The notes below the pieces were generated by a model. It saw only the letters and a list, made by a program, of their open reading frames with translations, was not told the DNA's origin and did not search any database. Shown piece by piece: positions 1-7,270 of a stretch of DNA of 8,950 bases. The position numbers were made by a program, and so were the translations under genes. Source of the stretch: an uncultured Erysipelotrichaceae bacterium (GTDB lineage Bacteria > Bacillota_I > Bacilli_A > Erysipelotrichales > Coprobacillaceae); assembly GCA_947573745.1 (NCBI GenBank), contig CANPGX010000033.1:1-8950 (forward strand), given 5' to 3'. How positions within the stretch are numbered: position 1 is the stretch's first letter; every line of letters begins with the position of its first letter.

Positions 1-1187
1 TTTTCTTTTAGCACAAACTCAGGAGCACCTAACACATAACTCTTTTTTTCAAAACACACAGCACTCAACTTTGTTTTCGATGAAAAAGGAAAAACCTTTT
101 TTCCCTTTTCAAAAGAAGATAACGTATATTTTTGTCTTAAAGCAACCATAGTGTCATTATCATTTTCAATATTACCTATAAAATTGCCTAACGCCTTTAA
201 AACATATTCATGTTTTTCAGTAAGATAAATCATATCTTCCACTCTCATTTTATTCTCTGTAATCGTTCCTGTTTTATCTACGCACAAAGTATCTACTCTA
301 GCTAATGTTTCAATACACTTCATGTCATGAACTAATACTTTTTGTTTTGCTAAACGTAACACGCTGACAACTAATGCTACGCTCGCCAATAAATATAATC
401 CTTCAGGAATCATCCCAATAATAGCGGCAATAGTGGAAACTACACTTTCTTGTAAAGATATTTTTTGAAGAAAATATTGTTGACTAAACATAATAACGCC
501 TACTGGAATAATGATGACACCTACTGCTTTAACAATACGATTTAAAGCTTGAATCATTTTAGAAGATTCTCCACTTTTCATAGCTTTTGCTTCCAGTGTC
601 AACTTAGATATATAAGCCTCTTTTCCAACACGCACCAATTGTGCTTTACAAGTACCTGCCACGACAAAACTTCCAGAAAGCAAAGTATCTCCAATATGTT
701 TCTCTATTTCATCTGATTCACCTGTAATCAAAGATTCATTGACATAAATACTTCCATCTACAACAAGAGCATCAGCAAAAATCTGATTTCCAGCATTCAA
801 TACAACAAGATCATCCAAAACCGTTTCTTTCACATCCACAGTCATATTTTGTCCCTGACGAATCACATGTGCCTTAGGTTCATTCAACACACTTAATTGA
901 TCTAAAGTTTTTTTTGAACGTATTTCTTGTATAATACCCACTAGTGTATTGGTAATAATAACTGGCAAAAAAGTTAAACTTTGATAAGAACGCACAATGA
1001 TCAACAAAATCGTTATCATCAAAAAAATAAGATTAAAATAAGTAAAAACATTGGATTGAATAATATCTTTCACAGACTTGGAAGCTGAATCTACAGGTCG
1101 ATTATCATATCCATGGTGCTTTCTTTCAGAAACTTCCTGAAATGTTAATCCCTGATGAATATCCACTTTTAACTGATTCTTTATCAT
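1..1187 (-). CDS. P-type cation-transporting ATPase, CtpE-like (N-terminal half, cut by window edge)
   Basis: Membrane pump that uses ATP through a phospho-aspartate intermediate to move cations. The window holds 395 residues from the start; full-length relatives are about twice that. Visible landmarks, by residue: a GLTFQEV...G N-terminal cation-ATPase motif (13-28), paired hydrophobic helices (about 48-88), the actuator-domain TGES loop (155-158), another hydrophobic pair (about 220-280) with the transport-site motif PEGL (261-264), and the phosphorylation motif DKTGT with Asp304 (codon 278-276). After that comes the start of the nucleotide-binding domain with a GAPE motif (387-390). The PEGL-containing helix and the KVLVHDMKCIETLARVD run before DKTGT match the CtpE-type group. 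M. smegmatis CtpE has been linked to calcium uptake, but the ion here is only inferred. The ATG at 1187 follows a good site, GGAGGGAG. The gene is divergent from the recombinase. If the recombinase marks an element whose other end lies further left, this ATPase would be cargo. Confidence 0.9.
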   Translation of the reverse strand, partial: MIKNQLKVDIHQGLTFQEVSERKHHGYDNRPVDSASKSVKDIIQSNVFTYFNLIFLMITILLIIVRSYQSLTFLPVIITNTLVGIIQEIRSKKTLDQLSVLNEPKAHVIRQGQNMTVDVKETVLDDLVVLNAGNQIFADALVVDGSIYVNESLITGESDEIEKHIGDTLLSGSFVVAGTCKAQLVRVGKEAYISKLTLEAKAMKSGESSKMIQALNRIVKAVGVIIIPVGVIMFSQQYFLQKISLQESVVSTIAAIIGMIPEGLYLLASVALVVSVLRLAKQKVLVHDMKCIETLARVDTLCVDKTGTITENKMRVEDMIYLTEKHEYVLKALGNFIGNIENDNDTMVALRQKYTLSSFEKGKKVFPFSSKTKLSAVCFEKKSYVLGAPEFVLKE

Positions 1188-1219
1188 CAAAGCTCCCTCC
1201 CCTGTGCTTAATATCTTTT

Positions 1220-1228
1220 ATTATATCA
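1220..1228 (-). promoter_or_regulatory. Extended -10 promoter for the P-type ATPase gene
   Basis: On the minus strand TGATATAAT gives a perfect TATAAT (1225-1220) preceded by an extended -10 TG. It lies 32 bases before the ATG at 1187. No good -35 hexamer lies at 16-18 bp, which fits an extended -10 promoter. The assignment rests on sequence only. Confidence 0.5.
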
Positions 1229-1376
1229 TGCTTTGCATTTAATTTTCCAATAAATCCGTCAAAAAGAAAATGACTTAAAAAATAGAATAGCATCTTTTTT
1301 CTAAAACTACATACTTCCTATCATGAACACATATTTTTCATCTATTGAAATAAAATTTTATAGGAGGAAAATAACG

Positions 1377-2897
1377 ATGTATGCTATTTATTTAAGAAAA
1401 AGTAGAAATGATGACCCCCATGATACCATAGAGCAAACTTTATCACGTCATGAAAGTATTCTCTATGATTTAGCCAACCGGATGCAAATTACTATTAATA
1501 AAGATCATGTCTATAAAGAAGTTGTTTCAGGAGAAAGTATTGCAGCAAGACCAGAAATGCAAAGGCTCCTAACGGATATTGAAAAAGGAATCTATGAGGG
1601 GGTCCTCGTTGTTGAGGTAGAACGTTTAGCCCGTGGTAACTCTATCGACCAAGGGATCATTTCACAAGCTTTTCAATATTCTAAAACAAAAATTATTACG
1701 CCATTAAAAGTCATCGATCCGTCAAATGAATATGATCAAGAATATTTTGAATTTGGCTTGTTTATGTCTAGAAGAGAATATAAAACGATCAATAGGCGTA
1801 TGCAACAAGGAAGAAAACTTTCTAGTGAACAAGGGCTTTATGTAGGCAGTTGTCCACCCTATGGTTATCAGATTAAGCGTTTAAAAAAAGGAACTACACT
1901 GCAATTTGATGCACACGAATACCCTATCCTCACTTTCATGAAAGATCTTATCGTCTATCAAAATAAAACCATCAGTGAAGTGGCAGATACACTCAATCAC
2001 GCCCAAATCAAGCCTAGAAAAAGTGACTATTGGACAAGAAATATGGTTCTTCATATTCTGACAAATCCTGTTAACATTGGAAAAATAAAATGGGAATACC
2101 GACAAGAAATTAAAACTGTATTTCATGGTGAAATGATCAAAACACGTCCTAGAAACAAACAAGCCCACTATTACAAAGGACTCCATCCATCTGCTTTTAC
2201 AGACGAAGAATATGCTTTGATCAAAAGCAAGATTCATGCTAAAAAAGGAAAAACAAACCCACATTCGTCTATGATGAATCCATTATCCGGTTTAATAATT
2301 TGTGGATTTTGTGGTAAAACACTTCTTCGTCGACCTTACAAAGATCACTCAGATTTTCTTATATGTCCTACTAAAAAAGAATATTGTCCTAATGTTTCTA
2401 GTCAATTGAAAATAGTTGAAGATAAAATATTATGGGGACTTAAAAAAGTATTGATGACTTACGATAGATTAATTGATGATTCATCTTCCTATGCACCCTC
2501 TATGCAACACACCTATACGCTTCTTTCACAAATAGACAAAGACCTCTGTCAACTTCAAAAGCAATTCAATAAAACATACGAATTTCTAGAAATAGGCACT
2601 TATTCCCTAGAAACTTTTCAACATAGACAACAATCTATACAAGATAAAATGCATCTTTTACACCAACAAAAAGAAAAAATCACCCTATCGATTGAACAAA
2701 TGAACTTTAAAAAAGAACACTACACCATCCCTATCTTAAAAAAAGTAATTCATCTCTATGATCTTTTGACACCACAAGATCAAAATAAACTTCTTTCCAG
2801 TTTGATTGATCATTGTATCTATAAAAAAACAAAATCAAGTCGTTGGAATCCACAAGCCATAGATGATTTTGAATTAGAAATTTATTTAAAAATTTAA
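1377..2897 (+). CDS. Large serine recombinase (site-specific integrase/excisionase-type)
   Basis: Catalyses site-specific DNA recombination through a phosphoserine linkage, integrating or excising a DNA element. The start is taken at 1377, not at the upstream ATG at 1323, because AGGAGG (1363-1368) precedes it and the protein then begins MYAIYLRKSR, the normal family N-terminus. The protein has 506 residues. Domains: catalytic resolvase domain (about 1-145) with nucleophile Ser9 in YLRKSR and the RLAR segment (83-86); recombinase DNA-binding domain (about 155-270) beginning CPPYGY; zinc ribbon with Cys309, 312, 330 and 337; then a coiled-coil-rich tail (about 380-450). All parts of an active large serine recombinase are present, without frameshift or stop. 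It stands alone, divergent from the ATPase, and its stop lies about 20 nt from a truncated cotJC gene, as expected for an integrase next to its own attachment site. Recombinases of this class excise the skin and SPbeta elements from B. subtilis sporulation genes. No recombination directionality factor is visible in the window. Confidence 0.95.
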   Translation: MYAIYLRKSRNDDPHDTIEQTLSRHESILYDLANRMQITINKDHVYKEVVSGESIAARPEMQRLLTDIEKGIYEGVLVVEVERLARGNSIDQGIISQAFQYSKTKIITPLKVIDPSNEYDQEYFEFGLFMSRREYKTINRRMQQGRKLSSEQGLYVGSCPPYGYQIKRLKKGTTLQFDAHEYPILTFMKDLIVYQNKTISEVADTLNHAQIKPRKSDYWTRNMVLHILTNPVNIGKIKWEYRQEIKTVFHGEMIKTRPRNKQAHYYKGLHPSAFTDEEYALIKSKIHAKKGKTNPHSSMMNPLSGLIICGFCGKTLLRRPYKDHSDFLICPTKKEYCPNVSSQLKIVEDKILWGLKKVLMTYDRLIDDSSSYAPSMQHTYTLLSQIDKDLCQLQKQFNKTYEFLEIGTYSLETFQHRQQSIQDKMHLLHQQKEKITLSIEQMNFKKEHYTIPILKKVIHLYDLLTPQDQNKLLSSLIDHCIYKKTKSSRWNPQAIDDFELEIYLKI

Positions 2898-2936
2898 ATT
2901 TTTATTGATGATGGATAGGATGATGGTACAAAAGAA
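2898..2936 (+). other. Probable attachment-site junction (att) between recombinase and split cotJC
   Basis: Coding similarity to CotJC starts abruptly near 2919, where codons read DDGTKELAHMEM. Immediately upstream in that frame is a TAG stop (2916-2918) and then sequence unrelated to the gene. The recombinase stop is at 2895-2897. A hybrid site made by serine-recombinase insertion into cotJC would sit exactly here. The crossover bases cannot be fixed without the partner site or an uninterrupted relative. GATGATGG occurs twice inside it. Confidence 0.5.
2907..2926 (+). repeat. Short direct repeat GATGATGG x2 at the gene junction
   Basis: GATGATGG occurs at 2907-2914 and again at 2919-2926, a period of 12 bases, so one copy lies on each side of the point where CotJC similarity begins. 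It could be recombinase recognition or core sequence, or chance in a GAT-rich stretch. Confidence 0.35.
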
Positions 2937-3305
2937 TTGGCACATATGGAAATGATCAGTGCTATGTGTTATCAATTACTTCAAGGTGCTACAATCAAAG
3001 AAATCAAAGAAGCCGGCCTTGATGGTCATTTTACAGAACATGGTTTCTCACTTTACCCAGTAAATGCCCAAGGTGTCCCATTTACTGTAACGTACTTTGC
3101 TGCTACAGGAGATCCAATCGCTGATTTATCAGAAAACATGGCTGCTGAACAAAAAGCGCGCGCTGTTTATGAAAACCTCATGGATTTAACAACCAATCCA
3201 GAGATCTTAGCGCCATTATCATTTTTAAGGCAAAGAGAAATCGTTCATTTCGAGCGCTTTAAAGAGTTATATGATGAATATAAGGTAAAATATAAAAATG
3301 TCTAA
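2919..3305 (+). pseudogene. cotJC: 3' half of a CotJC-type manganese catalase gene, 5' half missing
   Basis: Manganese catalases disproportionate hydrogen peroxide at a di-manganese centre. CotJC is the spore-coat-associated version in Bacilli and Clostridia. The frame reads DDGTKELAHMEMISAMCYQL, which is the middle of the protein, and continues to the normal C-terminus. The metal ligands of this half are present: Glu (codon 2934) and His (2943) as ELAH, Glu in MAAEQ (3147) and His in EIVHF (3246). The last two are 33 residues apart, as are Glu148 and His181 of the Lactobacillus plantarum enzyme. The N-terminal half, which carries the first ligand Glu and the first helix, is absent. An in-frame TAG at 2916 closes the frame, and no ribosome binding site precedes the TTG at 2937, so it is unlikely to be translated as it stands. 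The surviving half has no frameshifts or stops, so the break is recent or still under selection. That would fit a gene restored by excision. Confidence 0.85.
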
Positions 3306-3325
3306 ATTTAGACATTTTTATATTT
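3288..3325. terminator. Bidirectional terminator, 38-bp perfect palindrome
   Basis: A perfect inverted repeat centred between 3306 and 3307, with AAATATAAAAATGTCTAA mirrored on the other side. Each arm ends in an A/T run, so either strand gives a hairpin followed by a T-rich tail. It contains the stop codons of both converging genes: cotJC remnant TAA at 3303-3305 and radC stop at 3320-3318. Confidence 0.8.
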
Positions 3326-3989
3326 CCTGATGTTGGGCAAAACTATAATAGTTTTCCCATCCAAAAATAATATGATCTAGTAATTCAATTCCCATGACTT
3401 TTCCTGCTTGTTGAATTAATTGCGTTACTTGCATATCTTCGATAGAAGGATCACACTGACCTGAAGGATGATTATGTATACATACGATTTTAGCACTATT
3501 ACATGCCAGAGCTTCTTTAAAAATCTCTCTTGGATGAACTAAACTCATATTTAATCCACCCATAAAAAGAACTTTTTCTTTTAAGATTTGATGCTTTGTA
3601 TCTAAAAACAAGACCATAAACTTCTCTTGTTTCTCAAAAATAAAGCGATTACGATAATATTGAAAAATATCTTCCGCATGCCTTACTGTTAAAAGTTCTT
3701 TTGAGACCATTAACATTCTTTTAGCCAGTTCTACACTTGCCAATAATTCAATAGCCTTCACTTTTTTAATTCCTTTTAAGGCGATCAATTGTGCATAACT
3801 TATTTCTGTCAAGCCTTGTAATCCACCACACAAGTTCAATACTTTTTGCGCTAAAATCAAAACAGATTCATCTTTACTTCCAGTACGTAAAATTAAAGCA
3901 ATAAGCTCACAATGAGAAAGCTTATCCACACCTTCACGATAAGCCTTCTCTCTTGGTCGCTCTTGTTGTGCAACTTCTTTTAAGATCAT
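3318..3989 (-). CDS. radC: RadC family JAB/MPN-domain protein
   Basis: 223 residues, full length for the family. The N-terminal region has a helix-hairpin-helix-like segment (about 62-90, with LIALKGIKKVKAIELLAS). The C-terminal JAB1/MPN metalloprotease-fold domain (about 103-223) carries HNHPSG (172-177), Ser182, Asp185 and Glu155, the usual metal-site residues. RadC was long called a DNA repair protein, but its biochemical role remains unclear. The start ATG overlaps the stop of the upstream SPOR gene as ATGA (3989-3986) and has only a weak ribosome binding site, which suggests translational coupling. It is the last gene of the minus-strand block. Being next to a SPOR protein and near valS, it looks like the chromosomal copy, as in B. 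subtilis spoIIB-maf-radC, not the RadC-like proteins often found on mobile elements. Confidence 0.95.
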   Translation of the reverse strand: MILKEVAQQERPREKAYREGVDKLSHCELIALILRTGSKDESVLILAQKVLNLCGGLQGLTEISYAQLIALKGIKKVKAIELLASVELAKRMLMVSKELLTVRHAEDIFQYYRNRFIFEKQEKFMVLFLDTKHQILKEKVLFMGGLNMSLVHPREIFKEALACNSAKIVCIHNHPSGQCDPSIEDMQVTQLIQQAGKVMGIELLDHIIFGWENYYSFAQHQEI

Positions 3990-4366
3990 TGCTTTGCCAT
4001 TTCTTTTAAAATTTCAGAATATTGATGCTCATCAAAGTCTTTTTGATAAGAAGCAGGAAGATCATATTCTTTTTGAATACCTTCTATCCCTTTTTCCTTC
4101 AAAAGCAAAATAATGCTTTCCATCTCACCAACATCACTCCCAATATATGCTACAACATAATTTTGCTGATTTTTTTCATAACTGTATCCTTCTATCCCAT
4201 AAGATGATAGCGTATTGATCATATTTAAAGCATTCTCATTATAGATTCCCACTTGATATGTATAAATATGTAAAACTTTCTCTTTCTTTAAACCTAAGAC
4301 ACCTGTGATTAAACATGAGAAAACGACACTTAAACATATTGCTAAAAAAATTACCTTTTGCTTCAT
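3986..4366 (-). CDS. Membrane-anchored SPOR-like protein (possible SpoIIB analogue)
   Basis: 126 residues. The ATG at 4366 is chosen over an in-frame GTG at 4375 because that GTG is part of the ribosome binding site GAGGTG (4378-4373). One N-terminal membrane helix (about 4-26) has a short Lys-containing cytoplasmic tip and is followed by a domain (about 31-100) with SPOR-like pattern: YQVGIYNENALNMINTLSSYG, then NYVVAYIGSDVGEMESIILLLKEKGIEG, giving a beta-alpha-beta repeat. SPOR domains bind septal peptidoglycan stripped of stem peptides. In B. subtilis the SPOR-domain protein SpoIIB, which acts in septal peptidoglycan changes during engulfment, is encoded close upstream of radC. The position here is the same, with maf missing. 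The domain call is by eye from pattern and synteny; a SpoIIB role is inference. It overlaps radC by 4 nt. Confidence 0.65.
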   Translation of the reverse strand: MKQKVIFLAICLSVVFSCLITGVLGLKKEKVLHIYTYQVGIYNENALNMINTLSSYGIEGYSYEKNQQNYVVAYIGSDVGEMESIILLLKEKGIEGIQKEYDLPASYQKDFDEHQYSEILKEMAKQ

Positions 4367-4413
4367 TCCTTTCACCTCAATTCTTATATATGAAGGAAAG
4401 AAAAAATTATGAT

Positions 4414-4578
4414 TTATTTAGACCATTCAAATGAAATAATACTTGGCAAACTAATTCTGCCTCTATTACTTACTAATAATTTATAGATTGCTGTTCCAAA
4501 AATACCTGCTATGATACTCATTCCTAAAAAACTACCACCATCATACATCTGTTGCTCATTCATTGTTAACTCTTTCAT
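4414..4578 (-). CDS. 54-residue peptide with a double-glycine-type leader (bacteriocin-like)
   Basis: A small gene starting at ATG 4578 behind GGAAGAG and ending at TAA 4416-4414. The peptide begins MKELTMNEQQMYDGG and continues SFLGMSIIAGIFGTAIYKLL. The first 15 residues resemble a Gly-Gly leader, as cut by peptidase-containing ABC exporters, with Leu4, Met/Glu positions and Gly14-Gly15. The rest is a hydrophobic, small-residue-rich helix (about 16-36, Gly19, Gly25, Gly28) and then a basic, aromatic-ended tail (NRGRISLPSIISFEWSK). Precursors of class II bacteriocins and related secreted peptides look like this. No exporter, immunity or regulator gene is near it. It lies alone after the valS terminator and before the SPOR gene. 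It could instead be an unprocessed small membrane protein. I do not recognise a specific family. Confidence 0.6.
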   Translation of the reverse strand: MKELTMNEQQMYDGGSFLGMSIIAGIFGTAIYKLLVSNRGRISLPSIISFEWSK

Positions 4579-4634
4579 ATCTCTTCCTTTCTTGTCCCAT
4601 ATCTAGTTATACGCATAAAATATAAAAAAACTTT

Positions 4635-4664
4635 AAAAAAAAGAAGAAAGATTAAACTTTCTTC
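4635..4664 (-). terminator. Rho-independent terminator after valS
   Basis: On the minus strand GAAGAAAG (4664-4657), loop TTTAAT, then CTTTCTTC (4650-4643) followed by eight T (4642-4635). The stem overlaps the last codons and stop of valS. It separates the T-box operon from the small peptide and the SPOR-radC genes, which therefore need their own promoter; none is convincing in 4579-4634. Confidence 0.8.
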
Positions 4665-7270
4665 ATTTTTTCAATTTGTGTTAAAATAGCGTCATATTTC
4701 AAACGATAATCTGCTAATTTTTTCTTTTCAATATCCACTTTAGCTTGAGGTGCCTTATTAACAAAATTAGGATTAGATAGCATGTTTTCTCCACGTTTAA
4801 TTTCACTTTCTAATTTTTCTTTTTCCTTATTTAATTTAGCTAATTCCTCTTCCAGATTAATCATTCCTGATAAAGGCACTAATAAACGATGCCCACCTTT
4901 GATGGTAACCGAAGCACATTCTTCATTCAAATCAAGATTCTCTACGACTGTTGCATGACATAATTTTGAAATATAACTGAACAATGGCGTAAAACGTGGC
5001 ATGAGCGAAAGATCTGTTAACTGAAGCGCATAATCAATCTCTTTAGCATTTTTAATCGTATATTGTGCTCTTATCTCTCTTATACCTTTAACAAGATCAA
5101 TAAGGTAGTCTACCTCCTCATTAGCCTGATTGAACTTAAATTGCTCATTCACTGTTGGCCAAGATGAAATACAAATAGATTCTTCTAGATGCGGTATGGT
5201 TTGATAAATCTCTTCTGTTACAAATGGCATAAATGGATGTAACATACGAACAATCGCATTTAGAACATAGACTAAAGTAGATTGGGTGGCTAATTTAGCT
5301 TGCTCATCTTCTCCTGTAAGATGTACTTTAGATAATTCAATATACCAAGAACAGAAGTCATCCCAAATAAAGTTATATAATTCCGTTCCAACGTTGACAA
5401 ACTCAAACTTTTCCATATTGTCATCTACATTTTGAATCACTTCATTTAAACGATTCAAGATCCATTGATCGACTAGACTCAATGCTTCAAAATTTAAATC
5501 TTGATAAGTAAAGTCTTCATCTATATTCATCAGTACAAAACGTGATGCATTCCAAATTTTATTGATAAAATTCCATGAAGCTTCAATCTTTTCTGGAATA
5601 TAACGTAAATCCTGTCCTGGCGCTGAATTCGTCGTTAAGAAGAAACGTAAAGCATCAGCACCATATTGATCAATCACTTCCATTGGATCGACACCATTTC
5701 CTAACGATTTTGACATTTTTCTTCCTTGTGCATCACGAATTAATCCATGAATCAGACAATGTTCAAAGGGTCTTGATTCTGTTAATGATAAACCTTGGAA
5801 AACCATTCTGGCTACCCAAAAGAAAATAATATCATAGCCTGTCACTAAAGCACAGGTTGGGTAATAACGCTTTAAATCTTCTGTTTGATTTGGCCAACCT
5901 AGTGTACTAAAAGGCCATAATGCTGATGAAAACCAAGTATCTAAAACATCTTCATCCTGTTTCCAACCATCACCTTCAGGTGCTTCTAAACCTACATAAA
6001 CTTCATCACCACGATACCAAGCAGGAATACGATGACCCCACCATAACTGTCTAGAAATACACCAATCAAAACAATTTTCCATCCATTGATTCAATGTTTT
6101 TTCAAAACGTGTTGGTACAAAATGAACTTTCTTATCATCATATTTTTGATTTTCTAAAACCATTTTAGATAACTTATCCATTCTAACAAACCATTGCTTT
6201 GATAGATAAGGTTCAACAACAGCATGACTACGTTCACTATGTCCAACGCTATGTACCATAGGTTCAACTTTAATCAATAAGTCTTCTTTCTTCAAATCTT
6301 CTAATAAAGCTTCACGACAAGCTTCACGGCTCATACCACAATATTTTCCAGCATTTTCATTCATGGTCGCATCTGGATTCATCACCACAATACGTTCTAA
6401 CTGATGACGATTTCCTACTTCAAAGTCATTAGGATCATGTGCTGGTGTAATTTTAACAACCCCTGTTCCAAACTCAGGATCAGCATGCATATCCTCAATA
6501 ATAGGAATTTTTTTACCGACAATAGGCAAAATAACATTTTTACCTACTAAATGGCGATAACGTTCATCTTTAGGATTAACAGCAACGGCACTATCCCCAA
6601 ACAAAGTTTCTGGACGTGTTGTCGCAATTTCAAGATAAGTACTACCATCTTCTAAATAATATTTCAAATGATAAAAAGCCCCTTCATCCTCCTGATAAAT
6701 GACTTCTTCATTAGATAAAGCTGTCTGTTGAACAGGATCCCAATTAATAATACGTTCACCACGATAGATCCAACCTTTTTGATAATAATCTACAAAAACT
6801 TTAGTAACGGCTTGATTCAACCCCTCATCTAATGTAAAACGCTCTCTAGAATAATCTAAAGATAAGCCCAATTTAGCCCACTGCTCTCGAATACTTTTGG
6901 CATATTCTTCTTTCCATTCCCAAGCTTTTTCCAAAAAGCCTTCACGCCCAAGATCACGTTTATTGATCCCTTGACTTTTTAATTTCTCAACTACTTTTAC
7001 TTCCGTTGCGATAGCGGCATGATCCATTCCAGGCAACCATAAAGCATCATAGCCCTGCATTCTTTTATAACGAATGATCATATCCTGTAATGTCGTATCC
7101 CATGCATGACCTAAATGAAGCTTACCAGTAACATTAGGTGGAGGAATAACGATACTATAAGGCTTTTTAGATATATCGCCTGCTTTAAAATACCCCTTTT
7201 CTACCCAATGTTGATATTTTCCTTGTTCTACTGTATGAGCATCATATTTACTCGCTAATGTCTTTTTCAT
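4652..7270 (-). CDS. valS: Valyl-tRNA synthetase
   Basis: Attaches valine to tRNA-Val in the cytoplasm and clears mischarged threonine. The start is taken as ATG 7270, giving MKKTLASKYD and 872 residues, normal for the enzyme; a GTG at 7279 falls inside the ribosome binding site GAGGTGAGG and is not preferred. Class I signature HLGH is at residues 52-55 (in PPNVTGKLHLGHAW) and KMSKS at 518-522. The editing domain (CP1) shows TTRPETLFGD (217-226) and HDPND (278-282). The tRNA-binding helical domain follows, and the C-terminal coiled coil typical of ValRS covers about the last 70 residues (EELAKLNKEKEKLESEI onward). No broken motif is seen. It overlaps the upstream DUF4375 gene by 23 nt and shares its T-box leader, so its expression should rise when tRNA-Val is uncharged. 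Confidence 0.98.
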   Translation of the reverse strand: MKKTLASKYDAHTVEQGKYQHWVEKGYFKAGDISKKPYSIVIPPPNVTGKLHLGHAWDTTLQDMIIRYKRMQGYDALWLPGMDHAAIATEVKVVEKLKSQGINKRDLGREGFLEKAWEWKEEYAKSIREQWAKLGLSLDYSRERFTLDEGLNQAVTKVFVDYYQKGWIYRGERIINWDPVQQTALSNEEVIYQEDEGAFYHLKYYLEDGSTYLEIATTRPETLFGDSAVAVNPKDERYRHLVGKNVILPIVGKKIPIIEDMHADPEFGTGVVKITPAHDPNDFEVGNRHQLERIVVMNPDATMNENAGKYCGMSREACREALLEDLKKEDLLIKVEPMVHSVGHSERSHAVVEPYLSKQWFVRMDKLSKMVLENQKYDDKKVHFVPTRFEKTLNQWMENCFDWCISRQLWWGHRIPAWYRGDEVYVGLEAPEGDGWKQDEDVLDTWFSSALWPFSTLGWPNQTEDLKRYYPTCALVTGYDIIFFWVARMVFQGLSLTESRPFEHCLIHGLIRDAQGRKMSKSLGNGVDPMEVIDQYGADALRFFLTTNSAPGQDLRYIPEKIEASWNFINKIWNASRFVLMNIDEDFTYQDLNFEALSLVDQWILNRLNEVIQNVDDNMEKFEFVNVGTELYNFIWDDFCSWYIELSKVHLTGEDEQAKLATQSTLVYVLNAIVRMLHPFMPFVTEEIYQTIPHLEESICISSWPTVNEQFKFNQANEEVDYLIDLVKGIREIRAQYTIKNAKEIDYALQLTDLSLMPRFTPLFSYISKLCHATVVENLDLNEECASVTIKGGHRLLVPLSGMINLEEELAKLNKEKEKLESEIKRGENMLSNPNFVNKAPQAKVDIEKKKLADYRLKYDAILTQIEKMKKV

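Noticed and set aside
1323..1376. N-terminal extension of the recombinase from ATG 1323
   Set aside because: AGGAGG at 1363-1368 and the family N-terminus YLRKSR place the start at 1377; the extension would include the ribosome binding site.
1188..1376. Possible 5' half of cotJC or a second attachment site in the ATPase-recombinase gap
   Set aside because: No CotJC-like codons and no match to the 2898-2936 junction were found on either strand, so the other end must lie outside the window or be lost.
1881..2264. Minus-strand open frame inside the recombinase gene
   Set aside because: Antisense shadow of a well-conserved coding region, Phe/Cys-rich with no start signal.
2937..3305. A stand-alone 122-residue gene starting at TTG
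   Set aside because: The TTG is an internal Leu codon of the conserved CotJC segment KELAHMEM. Similarity continues upstream of it to about 2919, and there is no ribosome binding site.
4022..4207. Plus-strand open frame opposite the SPOR gene
   Set aside because: Shadow of the SPOR coding sequence; no ribosome binding site and low-complexity composition.
5575..5829. Plus-strand open frame opposite valS
   Set aside because: Antisense shadow of conserved valS codons.
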